From Insolitispirillum peregrinum (GTDB lineage: Bacteria > Pseudomonadota > Alphaproteobacteria > Rhodospirillales > Rhodospirillaceae): a stretch of 64,000 nt of DNA. The position numbers and the translations under genes are program-made. The DNA lies in NCBI RefSeq assembly GCF_042665255.1, contig NZ_JBHTCD010000006.1, one strand, 5' to 3'. How positions within the stretch are numbered: position 1 is the stretch's first letter; each line of letters starts with the position of its first letter. This document shows, one piece after another, positions 26,576 through 36,064 of this stretch. The notes beneath the pieces were generated by a model. That model had not been told where the DNA came from and ran no database searches. It saw only the letters and a list, made by a program, of their open reading frames with translations.

Positions 26576-27661
26576 CTAGCGAAGTTTCAGCGTTGACAGG
26601 CCAATGATGGCCAGAATGGTGGCAATGATCCAGAACCGGATCACCACTGTACTCTCATGCCAGCCTTTTTTCTCGAAGTGATGGTGGATCGGTGCCATGC
26701 GGAACACCCGTTTGCCGGTCAGCTTGAAGCTGGTGACCTGAATGATCACCGACAGGGTTTCCAGCACGAACAGGCCGCCGACGATCACCAGCACGATTTC
26801 ATGCTTGGTGATCACCGAAATGGCTCCCAGGGCACCGCCCAGCGCCAGCGAGCCGGTATCACCCATGAACACCATCGCCGGCGGAGCGTTGAACCACAGG
26901 AAGCCAAGCCCGGCCCCGATGATGGCGGCGCACAGGATCGACAGTTCGCCGCTGCCCGGCACATAGTGAATGCCCAGATAGCTGGAATAGACGGCGTTGC
27001 CGACCAGATAGGAGATCAGGCCATAGACGGCGGCGGCGATCATCACCGGTACGGTGGCCAGCCCGTCAAGGCCATCGGTCAGGTTGACGGCGTTCGAGGC
27101 CCCCACCATCACCACCGCGCCGAACGGGATGTAGAACCAGCCGAGGTTCCACATGATGTTCTTGAAAAACGGCACGGTCAGGCCGGTGTCGATCGACGGG
27201 TCGGTGGCAATGACGATCCAGTAGGTGGCCAGTCCGGCGATACCGAACTGCACCAGCAGCTTGGCCTTGCCGGAAACGCCCTTGGTGTTGCGCTTGGTGA
27301 CCTTTTTCAGGTCGTCGATCATCCCCAGCCCGCCATAGCCCAGCGTGACCAGCAGCACCGCCCAGACATAGGGGTTGTCGAGGTCGGCCCACAGCAGGGT
27401 GGCAGTCCCGATCGCCAGCAGGATCATCATCCCGCCCATGGTGGGGGTGCCTTTTTTGGTCAGCAGATGGGATTCCGGACCATCTTCGCGGATCGGCTGG
27501 CCTTCACGCTGTTTTTTCTTCAGCCAGCGGATGATCCCCGGCCCAAAGACAAACGCCACCAGCAACGCCGTCAGAGCGGCCCCGCCACTGCGAAAGGTCA
27601 GATAGCGGAACACGTTCAGCACACTGACGTCGCCGGAGAGTTGTGACAGGTAATAAAGCAT
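26576..27661 (-). CDS. mraY: Phospho-MurNAc-pentapeptide translocase MraY
   Basis: This polytopic membrane transferase (361 aa, about ten helices) makes lipid I from UDP-MurNAc-pentapeptide and undecaprenyl phosphate. Active-site Asp motifs are visible in MIDDLKKVTKRNTKG, NAVNLTDGLDGLA and VFMGDTGSLALGG, along with the histidine loop APIHHHFEKKGWHES. It is preceded by murEF with a gap of about 110 bases. Confidence 0.97.
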   Translation of the reverse strand: MLYYLSQLSGDVSVLNVFRYLTFRSGGAALTALLVAFVFGPGIIRWLKKKQREGQPIREDGPESHLLTKKGTPTMGGMMILLAIGTATLLWADLDNPYVWAVLLVTLGYGGLGMIDDLKKVTKRNTKGVSGKAKLLVQFGIAGLATYWIVIATDPSIDTGLTVPFFKNIMWNLGWFYIPFGAVVMVGASNAVNLTDGLDGLATVPVMIAAAVYGLISYLVGNAVYSSYLGIHYVPGSGELSILCAAIIGAGLGFLWFNAPPAMVFMGDTGSLALGGALGAISVITKHEIVLVIVGGLFVLETLSVIIQVTSFKLTGKRVFRMAPIHHHFEKKGWHESTVVIRFWIIATILAIIGLSTLKLR

Positions 27662-27772
27662 CGAACCGGAAATCCCTGTTAGCCGCCGTTGACCTGACAG
27701 CGGCTGTCTGCGTTGAAACGGATGGCCCTGCGGTACGGGGACCGCCGGACCGGAACAGGCATGACGCCTGCC

Positions 27773-30688
27773 TTATGCTGCCAAAGCCAGCAGGGCGGCG
27801 ATCACCAGCCCCATCCGGCTGCCAGCCGAGCCCTTGACCATCACCACATCGCCGGGCCGGACGGCGGCGGCCACCAGCGGTGCCAGATCGGCACTGGTGG
27901 CGGCATGCTGCCCGCGTACGGCGGCGGGCACTGCGTTGAACAATTGTTCAGACAGTGGCCCGGCGGTAAACACCAGATCGGCCCCGGCGGCCAGAACGGC
28001 GGGCGCCATCCCGGCATGCAGGGCCGGGCCAGCGGGGCCCAGTTCCAGCATGTCGCCGACCACCACAATCCGCCGTCCCTGTGTCGTCCCTTGCGAGGTC
28101 CCCCCCGATGCCCCCCCCGACGCCCCCAAGGCGGCCAGCGCGGCGGCCAGCGAGTCCGGGTTGGCGTTATAGGCTTCGTCGATCACCACCAGCGGAGCGC
28201 CGCCTGCCGCCAGCGGGACGGTATGGCGTTGCCCACGGCCTTTCGGCGGCTGCATCCCGGCAAGGGATTGGGCCACGGTGGGGAAAATGTCCGAAAAAGA
28301 GAGCGTCGGGGCGCACACGGCCTGAACGGCAGCCAGCACCGCCAGACTGTTCATCGCCCAGTGGCGGCCGACTGCGCCAATGGAATAATGCACCTCACGA
28401 CCGTCAATCAAGGCCAAAACGGCGGTATGGTCATGACAAATTGTGGCATCGCCAAGGCGGATATCGGCATTGTCCGCACAGCCAAAGCGGCGGATGGTCA
28501 ATTGATGCTGACCGGCACGCTCGACCAGCCGGTCGGCACAGGGAGCATCGGTGGGCAGAACCACCACCCCGCCGGGCTGGCAAACTCCGTCGAAAATCTC
28601 GGCCTTGGCCTCGGCGATGGCCTCCAGCGAGCCGAGATGCTCGATGTGGGCCGAGGCGATGGTGGTGATCACCGCCACATGCGGGCGGGCCATGGTGGTC
28701 AGCGGACGGATTTCGTCGGGGTGGTTCATCCCCATCTCGATCACCGCATAGGCCATCTGGCGCGGCAGGCGGGCGAGGGTCAGCGGGACGCCCCAGTGAT
28801 TGTTGAAACTGCCGACCGCCGCATGGGTGGGGGCGATGGCCGACAGCACGCGGGCCAGCATTTCCTTGGTCGAGGTCTTGCCGACGCTGCCGGTCACCCC
28901 GACCACCCGCCCGCCAAAGCGGTCGCGGCCAGCGCGCCCCAGGTCCTGCAAGGCGGTAAAAGTGTCGGTCACCAGCACCAGCCGGGCCGGGTCCACCCCG
29001 TCAATCGGACGGTGAACCACCGCCCCGGCGGCTCCGGCGGCCAGCGCAGCGGCCACCCAGTCATGGCCGTCGTGGCTTGGGCCGGCAATGGCAATGAACA
29101 GGTCGCCAGCGGCCACCGTCCGGCTGTCAATCGACACGCCATGGCAGACGAACTCTCCCGCACACTGGCCGTTGGTGGCGGCGGTAATCTCGCTGGCCGT
29201 CCACAGCGGTGACAGGGCGATGATCGCCTTGCGGGCTTCGATGCGGTCATCGAACGGCGTCACTACCCCGGCGACGGTCTGGCCGCTTTCGTGGCCCTTA
29301 CCGGCGATCAGCAGCACGTCGCCGGGCTGAAGATCGGCAACGGCGGTGGCAATCGCCTGATGGCGGTCGCCGATTTCGCGGGCGAAGGGGCATCCGGCCA
29401 TCACCTCGGCGCGGATGGCCGAGGGGACTTCACTGCGCGGATTGTCATCGGTGACGATCACCTCGTCGGCCAGACGGGCGGCGATCTCCCCCATCACTGG
29501 CCGCTTGCCTCGGTCGCGGTCGCCGCCGCAGCCAAACACCACCACCAGCCGGTTGCGGGCATGGGGGCGCAGGGCGGTCAGCACCACTTCCAGCGCGTCG
29601 GGGGTGTGGGCGTAGTCAACAAACACGCTGGCATCGTTGTGGCTGCCCACCTGCTCCAACCGACCGGGGACGCCGGGCAGATGCTCCAGCGCCGCCACCG
29701 CAGCGGCCACCGGCGCGCCACTGGCAATCACCAGCCCCAGAGCGGCCAGCGCATTGGCGGCCTGAAAGGCTCCGGCCAGCGGCAGGGTCAGGCGGTAATC
29801 GCTGCCGAACACCCGCAGGTGCAACTGCTGCCCGTGTGGGGTCGGGGTGCGCTCCAGCAGGCGGATTTCCTCTGCCTGCACACCATAGCCGACCACCCGC
29901 CGCCCGGCGGCTTCGGTGGCGGCCTTCAGGGCGGCGAACTCGGGGATGTCGGCGTTGAGGACGGCGGTACCGCCGACCGGCAGGACCTCGGTAAACAGGC
30001 GGGTCTTGGCGGCCAGATAAGCGTCGAGCGTCAGGTGGTAGTCCAGATGGTCGCGGGTCAGGTTGGTAAAGGCGGCAGCGGTCAGCCGCACGCCATCCAG
30101 CCGGAACTGGTCCAGACCATGGCTGGAGGCTTCCATGCACAGGTGGGTCACACCGACCGCGGCAACGTCGCTGAGCATGCCGTGCAGGTGCACCGGGTCC
30201 GGGGTGGTGTGGCTGCCGCCGATGCTGAGCGCGCGTGAGGCCAGCCCCAGCGTGCCAAGGCTGCCCGCGCTGTGTCCCAGATGCTCCCACAGGGCGCGGG
30301 TAAAGCAGGCGGTCGAGGTCTTGCCATTGGTGCCGGTGACGGCGGTGATGGTCGCAGGCTGGGCGGGGAAAAAAGCCGCCGCCAGCCGCGACAGGGCCAG
30401 CCGGACCGACGGAGCGGCAAGGACAACCACCTCCCCGGGGCAGGCGAAGCCCGGCGGCTGACCATCGTCAGGCACCAGCAGGGCGGTTGCTCCGGCGCTC
30501 AGGGCGGCGGGAACAAAGCTGCGGCCATCGCTTTTGGTACCGGGGATGGCGATGAACAGAAAGCCGCGCTGAACGGCGCGGCTGTCGGCGGTCATCCCGG
30601 TGATGGTCGTGGCCTCGGGCGAGCCGTGCAGCACACGAAGCTCGCCGGAGGCGACGAACGGGGCAATCAGGTCAGCGAGCAGGCGCAC
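27773..30688 (-). CDS. murEF: Fused MurE-MurF: tripeptide and pentapeptide ligase in one chain
   Basis: One uninterrupted frame (971 aa) encodes two consecutive Mur ligases. MurE occupies about residues 1-490, with P-loop VTGTNGKTSTACFTRAL (about 119), the meso-DAP-specific DNPR motif in IVTDDNPRSEVPS (about 414) and LLIAGKGHESGQ. MurF begins at LWTASEITAATNG (about 494) with its own P-loop VTGSVGKTSTKEMLARVL (about 601), MGMNHPDEI and IDEAYNANPDS. No linker separates them. It would add meso-DAP and then D-Ala-D-Ala. The start GTG at 30688 gives MRLLADLI, a normal MurE beginning, with GGGGGAG just upstream. A TTG eight codons earlier lacks a ribosome site. It overlaps ftsI by about 17 bases. 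Confidence 0.94.
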   Translation of the reverse strand: MRLLADLIAPFVASGELRVLHGSPEATTITGMTADSRAVQRGFLFIAIPGTKSDGRSFVPAALSAGATALLVPDDGQPPGFACPGEVVVLAAPSVRLALSRLAAAFFPAQPATITAVTGTNGKTSTACFTRALWEHLGHSAGSLGTLGLASRALSIGGSHTTPDPVHLHGMLSDVAAVGVTHLCMEASSHGLDQFRLDGVRLTAAAFTNLTRDHLDYHLTLDAYLAAKTRLFTEVLPVGGTAVLNADIPEFAALKAATEAAGRRVVGYGVQAEEIRLLERTPTPHGQQLHLRVFGSDYRLTLPLAGAFQAANALAALGLVIASGAPVAAAVAALEHLPGVPGRLEQVGSHNDASVFVDYAHTPDALEVVLTALRPHARNRLVVVFGCGGDRDRGKRPVMGEIAARLADEVIVTDDNPRSEVPSAIRAEVMAGCPFAREIGDRHQAIATAVADLQPGDVLLIAGKGHESGQTVAGVVTPFDDRIEARKAIIALSPLWTASEITAATNGQCAGEFVCHGVSIDSRTVAAGDLFIAIAGPSHDGHDWVAAALAAGAAGAVVHRPIDGVDPARLVLVTDTFTALQDLGRAGRDRFGGRVVGVTGSVGKTSTKEMLARVLSAIAPTHAAVGSFNNHWGVPLTLARLPRQMAYAVIEMGMNHPDEIRPLTTMARPHVAVITTIASAHIEHLGSLEAIAEAKAEIFDGVCQPGGVVVLPTDAPCADRLVERAGQHQLTIRRFGCADNADIRLGDATICHDHTAVLALIDGREVHYSIGAVGRHWAMNSLAVLAAVQAVCAPTLSFSDIFPTVAQSLAGMQPPKGRGQRHTVPLAAGGAPLVVIDEAYNANPDSLAAALAALGASGGASGGTSQGTTQGRRIVVVGDMLELGPAGPALHAGMAPAVLAAGADLVFTAGPLSEQLFNAVPAAVRGQHAATSADLAPLVAAAVRPGDVVMVKGSAGSRMGLVIAALLALAA

Positions 30689-32462
30689 GGGCTCCCCCAG
30701 TGATAAAGGCAATGGATTGGGTGATATTCTTCAGATCGACATTATTCAAGGGGGCATAGGGCTGCATCGCATCCAGACGAGGGAATACCCCCAGCAGCGG
30801 GGCGATCTGCGAGATGATCTTGCCGGTGGTCGGGGCGGCATTCCAGCCTGCGGTGGCAAAGCCATAGGTGCTCTTCAGGCCCTTGGGCTCGTCAAGCACG
30901 GTCAGCACCACATAGCGTGGATCATCCAGCGGAAAGGCGGCGGCAAAGGTGGTGCGCAGGTTATGGGTGTCATAACCGCCATAGCGTGACACCTTTTCCG
31001 CCGAGCCGGTCTTGCCACCGATCAGATAGCCGGGAACATCGGCCTTTTTCCCGGTGCCTTCGCTGACCACCAGCCGCATCAGATAGCGCATCAGCATTGA
31101 CGTTTGCGGGGCAATCACCTGTTTGGCGTCCTGCGGGGTATCGAGCAGCAGGGTCGGTTTGTACAGCCTGCCGCCATTGACCAGCGCGGACACCGCCGTT
31201 GCCAGATTGACCGAGGTGACAGCAATGCCGTGGCCGAACGAAATGGTCATCATGGCGATTTCACGCCATTGCGCCGGGATCAGCGGCGGACTGATTTCCG
31301 GCAACTCGATCGGCGGGGCACTCAGCATGCCCATCCGGCCGAGAAACTCGCGCTGATGATCACTGCCCAGAGCCATCGCCATGCGGGCCGAACCGATGTT
31401 CGACGAATGCACCAGAATTTCAGCCACGTTTTGCGGGCGGGGGATCGGGTGGTCGTCGCTGATGGTAAAGCGCGAAATCTTCAGCGGGCGCGAGGTGTCG
31501 AAGGTGTCAGCCACCCGGATCTGGCCGGAATCCAGCGCCATGGCGGTGTTCAGCAGCTTGAAGGTCGAGCCCATTTCGTAAACGCCCAGTGTGGCGCGGT
31601 TGAACTGGGAGTCTGCCGGAGAGTTGCCGAATTCTGCCGGGTCATAGTCGGGTAGCGATACCAGGGCGATCACCTGACCATTGTTGGCATCCATCACCAG
31701 ACCAACGCCGCCGATGGCCTGAAAGTCGGTGATGGCGGCCAGCAGGGTATCGCGCACCACCGCCTGCACCCGCAGGTCAAGGGACAGGCGCAACGGTTGC
31801 TGGTCATCCTTCAGCCGTTGATCGAACGACCGTTCTATACCAGCGATGCCGCCGTTGTCCGGGTCGGTTGCCCCCAGCACATGCGATACCATGTGGCCGT
31901 GCGGATAAATCCGCCGTTCGCTGTCCTCGAAATAGATGCCGGGGATACCCTGCGCATTGATCGCAGCCTGCAAGCGGGGACTGAGATTGCGTTCAAGGTA
32001 AATGAACCGCCGTCCTGACATCAGCTTGCTCAGCACCTCTTCCCGGTTCAGGTCGGGCATCAGGGCCAACAGCTTGGTTGTTGCCTCTTCGGCGTTCAGG
32101 ATTTTGGTGGAATCAGCGTACAGGTTGACTGTCGGCAGGTTGGTGGCCAGCACCAGCCCGTTACGGTCAACGATCTCGGCCCGCTTGGTATCCAGCGGCA
32201 CCGTTGCCGACTGGCTGACCGGGGGGCGACGGTCGGTGCTTTTCAGCACCATCAGGTCAAACAGGCGAATGCCGATGGCCAGATAAACCATGGCAAACAG
32301 GCTGGCGGCGACCATCATGCGGGTACGGCCGACCTCCAGCGCGAGGCGGGTCGGCTCGTCGACCATCACATCGGGGGCCTTGCGGCGACCGCGGGTGTGC
32401 GGGCGGAGTTCCTGACCGGGATAAAGGAACCGCTCTTTCTTGGAAAAGCGGAAACCAATCAT
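30672..32462 (-). CDS. ftsI: Septal transpeptidase FtsI (PBP3)
   Basis: This is a class B penicillin-binding protein (596 aa). A cytoplasmic N-terminus with RRKA-type basic residues is followed by one membrane helix (about 50-70), a dimerisation domain and the transpeptidase domain. The active-site SxxK is in EMGSTFKLLNTAM (Ser about 299), the SxN motif in VHSSNIGSARMAM and the KTG motif in IGGKTGSAEKVS (about 484). It cross-links septal peptidoglycan with FtsW as glycan polymerase. Its start overlaps the ftsL stop (ATGA). Confidence 0.96.
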   Translation of the reverse strand: MIGFRFSKKERFLYPGQELRPHTRGRRKAPDVMVDEPTRLALEVGRTRMMVAASLFAMVYLAIGIRLFDLMVLKSTDRRPPVSQSATVPLDTKRAEIVDRNGLVLATNLPTVNLYADSTKILNAEEATTKLLALMPDLNREEVLSKLMSGRRFIYLERNLSPRLQAAINAQGIPGIYFEDSERRIYPHGHMVSHVLGATDPDNGGIAGIERSFDQRLKDDQQPLRLSLDLRVQAVVRDTLLAAITDFQAIGGVGLVMDANNGQVIALVSLPDYDPAEFGNSPADSQFNRATLGVYEMGSTFKLLNTAMALDSGQIRVADTFDTSRPLKISRFTISDDHPIPRPQNVAEILVHSSNIGSARMAMALGSDHQREFLGRMGMLSAPPIELPEISPPLIPAQWREIAMMTISFGHGIAVTSVNLATAVSALVNGGRLYKPTLLLDTPQDAKQVIAPQTSMLMRYLMRLVVSEGTGKKADVPGYLIGGKTGSAEKVSRYGGYDTHNLRTTFAAAFPLDDPRYVVLTVLDEPKGLKSTYGFATAGWNAAPTTGKIISQIAPLLGVFPRLDAMQPYAPLNNVDLKNITQSIAFITGGARAPAR

Positions 32463-32833
32463 CGTTGCGGCCTTGCGCTGACGTATTCCGGGGCGGGCAG
32501 GGACGCCGGTGCCCGGCTGCTCTGGCTGAGCACCGTGCGGCCCGGTGACGCGCTGCCGCGCATCGGGATGGCGTCCATCGGCAGCACCTGATCAGAGGTC
32601 ATCGGGCGCAGGTCAGGCAAATGACGGGCGGCCAGATCGCGCAGGCGATCGGGATTGTTGAGGAACGTCCATTCTGCCTGCAGGACGTGGATCGCCGTCT
32701 GGTCGGCCTTGATCTTGCGATTGAGGCGCGCCAGCTGGTCTTCCTTGGTCTGCACATCATGCTTCAGCAGGAACAGACTGATTCCGGCGAGCAGGGCCAG
32801 AACGGCCCACAGAATGGTCATGCCTCGAACCAT
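32459..32833 (-). CDS. ftsL: Cell division protein FtsL
   Basis: This is a small bitopic protein (124 aa) with one N-terminal membrane helix (ILWAVLALLAGISLFLLKHD) followed by a coiled coil (VQTKEDQLARLNRKIKADQT) and the conserved FLNNPDRLRDLAARHL segment. The C-terminus is a Pro/Ser-rich tail. It pairs with FtsB-type and FtsQ proteins to activate FtsWI. The gene shares one base with rsmH (TAATG) and four with ftsI, and GGAGG lies upstream of the start. Confidence 0.9.
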   Translation of the reverse strand: MVRGMTILWAVLALLAGISLFLLKHDVQTKEDQLARLNRKIKADQTAIHVLQAEWTFLNNPDRLRDLAARHLPDLRPMTSDQVLPMDAIPMRGSASPGRTVLSQSSRAPASLPAPEYVSARPQR

Positions 32834-33822
32834 TATGCCTCCTTGCCATCACGCGGAGGCGTCTCAAGCCGCTCGGCAGCCCGCAGTTTCGCCGAGCGGG
32901 CGCGCGGGTTGAGGCGGGCCTCGTCGGTGCTGGCGGCAACGGCCTTGCGGGTCAGCAGGGCAAAGGTGGGGGGCGGACCGGCCACTTCTCCGGGCAGCAG
33001 GCGCGAACCGCCGCTGCGGTCGTCGGCGCGATCCTTGAGGAAGGCCTTCACTTCCCGGTCTTCGAGGGAATGGAAGCTGACAACGACCAGACGGCCACCC
33101 GGGCGCAGAACCCGTTCCGCCGCCTCGAGACAGCGTTGCAGTTCACCGATTTCGTCGTTGACGTAAATGCGCAGGGCCTGAAAGGTGCGGGTGGCCGGAT
33201 CAATCAGGTCCTTGGGGCTTTTGCGCACCACCCGGCGGATCAGGTTGGCCAGATCGGCGGTGGTGGTAAAGGGGCCAACGCTCTGGCGGTCGGCACAGAT
33301 GGCGCGGGCAATGCGCCGTGACTGCCGTTCATCGCCATACTGATAGATGATGTTGGCCAGCTCGGTTTCTTCGGTTTCGTTGACCACGTCGGCGGCGCTG
33401 CGCCCGGCCAGTTCCATCCGCATGTCCAGCGGACCCTGACGCATGAACGAAAACCCGCGGTCGGCCTGATCAATCTGGAACGACGAAACGCCGACATCCA
33501 GCACCACGCCGTCAACGAACGGAACATCATGTTCGGCCAGCAGGCGGTCGAGGTCGCCAAAGCGCCCGGCAATGAAACGGAAGCGGTCGGGGAAGTCGGC
33601 CTTCACGGCGTCGGCGCGCGGAATGGCCTGCGGGTCGCGGTCAATGCCGATCACCTGCACTTTCGGCATGGCCTGCAACAGGGCGCGGGTATAGCCGCCG
33701 CCGCCAAAGGTGCCATCGACGATCACCAGCCCGTCGCCATCGGGGGCTGAGGGCGGAATCAGGGCGGCGACGGATTCCGTCAGCATCACCGGGATATGGC
33801 TGCAGGAAGGCTGATGGGTCAT
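32833..33822 (-). CDS. rsmH: 16S rRNA m4C1402 methyltransferase RsmH
   Basis: This SAM-dependent methyltransferase (329 aa) modifies C1402 in the ribosomal P site. HIPVMLTESVAAL, VDGTFGGGGYTRALL (SAM loop), VLDVGVSSFQIDQADRGFSF, RIARAI and VVVSFHSLEDREVKAFL are all standard RsmH/MraW motifs. It overlaps mraZ by 4 bases and ftsL by 1. Confidence 0.97.
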   Translation of the reverse strand: MTHQPSCSHIPVMLTESVAALIPPSAPDGDGLVIVDGTFGGGGYTRALLQAMPKVQVIGIDRDPQAIPRADAVKADFPDRFRFIAGRFGDLDRLLAEHDVPFVDGVVLDVGVSSFQIDQADRGFSFMRQGPLDMRMELAGRSAADVVNETEETELANIIYQYGDERQSRRIARAICADRQSVGPFTTTADLANLIRRVVRKSPKDLIDPATRTFQALRIYVNDEIGELQRCLEAAERVLRPGGRLVVVSFHSLEDREVKAFLKDRADDRSGGSRLLPGEVAGPPPTFALLTRKAVAASTDEARLNPRARSAKLRAAERLETPPRDGKEA

Positions 33823-34319
33823 GGCTGGTCTCCGGTTTTGGACAGGGTGGGGCGGACCAGCACATTTGGTTTGCGACCGCCGGTGCGGCGCAAGGTAGCA
33901 GCAAGCTTTTTCTGGTGATTCCGGGGGGACAGGATCAGGAATTTGCTCCCCAGCCCCCAGAACACGGCGCTATCGCTGATGTCAGCATGGTCCAGCAGGG
34001 CCTGGGGGAGAACGACGCGCCCGTCAGCATCACAGGCGAGTTCGTTGGCCATGCCGAACGTCAGCTCGGTAAACGACTGGTACTCTTCACTATAGATGCC
34101 ATAGCTGGCGGCGACGGCCTCCTGCATGGCGTGGAGCTGGCCATAGCCCATTCCTTCCAGACAGGGAGGATCGTCGGGTTGATCCGGGTCGGGAAACGAC
34201 GGGATCGCGACAAAGCCACAGCCATCATCGGAGGACAGATGCTTGCGGAACGACGCCGGAACGGACACGCGCCCTTTCCGGTCGACCTTGTTGTTATGGT
34301 TGCCTAGGAAAAGCGGCAT
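33819..34319 (-). CDS. mraZ: Transcriptional regulator MraZ
   Basis: This is the DNA-binding autorepressor of the dcw cluster (166 aa). It carries two AbrB-like halves, NHNNKVDRKGRVSVPASFRK near the start and LACDADGRVVLPQALLDHADI in the second half. An insertion of about 20 residues (PSFPDPDQPDDPPCLEG) lies between conserved blocks of the first half. The ATG at 34319 gives the usual MPLFLGNHNNKVD start. The longer open frame upstream covers the leader. About 170 bases upstream lie four 10-bp ATGGG-type repeats, a likely binding site for this protein. Confidence 0.95.
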   Translation of the reverse strand: MPLFLGNHNNKVDRKGRVSVPASFRKHLSSDDGCGFVAIPSFPDPDQPDDPPCLEGMGYGQLHAMQEAVAASYGIYSEEYQSFTELTFGMANELACDADGRVVLPQALLDHADISDSAVFWGLGSKFLILSPRNHQKKLAATLRRTGGRKPNVLVRPTLSKTGDQP

Positions 34320-34486
34320 CGCTTTCCGGCCTTCCGTTCCGTTGGCACCCTGATGGCAGGGTGCCGCGCTGCACCTGTCCCCGGATGGGGTCCCGTCTTG
34401 TTCCGCTATGCAACCAACCGGTGATTTTTCTCCTGGTCTGGTCTCTGCGCGCCCTAGTGCCTTTCGGGCGCGCGCAACGGTCCTTG

Positions 34487-34521
34487 ATGGGAAAACATGG
34501 TATCGCATGGGAACAGATGGG
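34487..34521. promoter_or_regulatory. Four 10-bp ATGGG repeats: candidate MraZ operator
   Basis: On the plus strand ATGGG, ATGGT, ATGGG and ATGGG start at 34487, 34497, 34507 and 34517, each followed by a 5-base spacer, so they are in exact 10-bp phase. MraZ of E. coli is known to bind TGGGN repeats with 5-base spacers upstream of its own gene. Here the repeats lie in the mraZ promoter, on the strand opposite to the gene. Confidence 0.75.
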
Positions 34522-34527
34522 TGTCAA
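34499..34527 (-). promoter_or_regulatory. Predicted promoter of the dcw cluster (Pmra)
   Basis: On the minus strand a perfect -35 TTGACA (34527-34522) is followed after 17 bases by GATACC (34504-34499), a partial -10 match. The operator repeats fill the -35 to -10 spacer, so bound MraZ would block polymerase. It implies a leader of about 170 bases before mraZ. Confidence 0.6.
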
Positions 34528-35329
34528 TGACACCTCTGCGGAATTACTTGGGAAAGTCCCGCATTGACAAGAAAATGCCCCTGTTTTTGCAATAGATGAG
34601 GTTTTTGATATTATTGCATTGATATTAATTGGTTTTTCTATAAGTGACGATATTTTACCTTAAGTTTGTTCTTCTTTTGTTCATTTTTCTGGCAAAAGGG
34701 TGATTGTCTTTTTTCGTCTCTTTTCGTGTGCTAACCACCAGAGGGGCGGGGCCGATTCTGTCGGGAAACGGTGAGCGATTCCTGTGTCGTGGATTTGGAA
34801 AAGCAGGGGGGAAACGTGCGATGGATATGTGGATGAAACGGTGGGGGAATGACAGGAGGTGAAATTGTAAATATTTGATTTATATTGATTATTTCAATGT
34901 GTGATGGCTGTCATAGCCAGAGGTAAAATTGCTTGTGTGATAGCGAATATCCTTTTGGGGATACCGGAAATGCCAAGCTGTGGCCCATGGAATGCGGGGG
35001 GATCGGTGCAGGGGGGATGGATTTCTGTGGGTGTGTTTTTTCCGGGAAAGTATCGCGTGGGTGGTGTTTTGAAGGGCGGGGATGCTTAAAAAGTAATAAG
35101 TTTTTTATTGGTATTTGTTTTTTCTATCACTACTTCGTATTTTACTGCGGAATAATCTATATTTCATGATTGTCTTATGTATTGACTAATGAAATATGTG
35201 TATAATTTAGAATTAATGGGTAATTAAAGAATATAGATTGCATTATTTTCTTTTAATGTCTTGCGAGTTAAAGTGGTTTCTGAGCTTGGTCATTTAATCA
35301 AAAGGGCTGTTGTCTCTGCTCTTACGCAT
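34528..35329. other. AT-rich non-coding stretch between mraZ and rnpB
   Basis: This 800-bp region is far richer in A and T than the rest of the window. It contains runs such as TTTGATATTATTGCATTGAT and TATATTGATTATTTCAATG. Only short open frames exist (for example 34901-35089), with no recognisable product and no ribosome site. It may contain further promoters of the dcw cluster or be acquired DNA. I see no RNA gene in it. Confidence 0.6.
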
Positions 35330-35352
35330 AAAAAATAGGCCGAATGGCCTAT
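35330..35352 (-). terminator. Rho-independent terminator of rnpB
   Basis: On the minus strand ATAGGCC-ATTC-GGCCTAT is followed by TTTTTTATG. It lies about 60 bases past the 3' end of the RNase P RNA and fits its termination. Confidence 0.8.
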
Positions 35353-35409
35353 GTCGTGTGGCGTAACAGACGCAAGGATGCATATGCTAACGAATGGTTG
35401 GGGGAACAA

Positions 35410-35806
<397 letters not shown>

Positions 35807-35816
35807 GCACTCTAGA

Positions 35817-36064
35817 GCATTGTGCGAAAAGTGGGAACCGGTTTTCGCAAAAACAATGCGGCAAAATAAAAAACACCTGCATTGTGCGAAAAGTGGGAAC
35901 CGGTTTTCGCAAAAACAATGCGGCAAACTAAAAAACACCTGCATTGTACGAAAAGTGGGAACCGGTTTTCGCAAAAACAATGCGACAAACTAAAAAACAC
36001 CTGCATTGTGCGAAAAGTGGGAACCGGTTTTCGTAAAAACAATGCGGCAAAATAAAAAACAAGG
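35817..36064. repeat. Four tandem 62-bp units, each with a 43-bp palindrome
   Basis: Units start at 35817, 35879, 35941 and 36003 with an exact 62-bp period and differ by only a few bases. Each has arms GCATTGTGCGAAAAG.. and ..TTTTCGCAAAAACAATGC, then a conserved AT-rich tail (GGCAAAATAAAAAACACCT). The tail is the same in all units, so this is not a CRISPR array. The first unit begins about 11 bases upstream of the rnpB 5' end. Confidence 0.95.

Noticed and set aside
34901..35169. Two small open frames in the AT-rich gap
   Set aside because: No Shine-Dalgarno, no motif, overlapping each other in different frames, and located in AT-rich non-coding DNA.
35817..36064. Possible CRISPR array (regular 62-bp period)
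   Set aside because: The segments between the palindromes are identical in all units instead of unique, and no cas genes are near.
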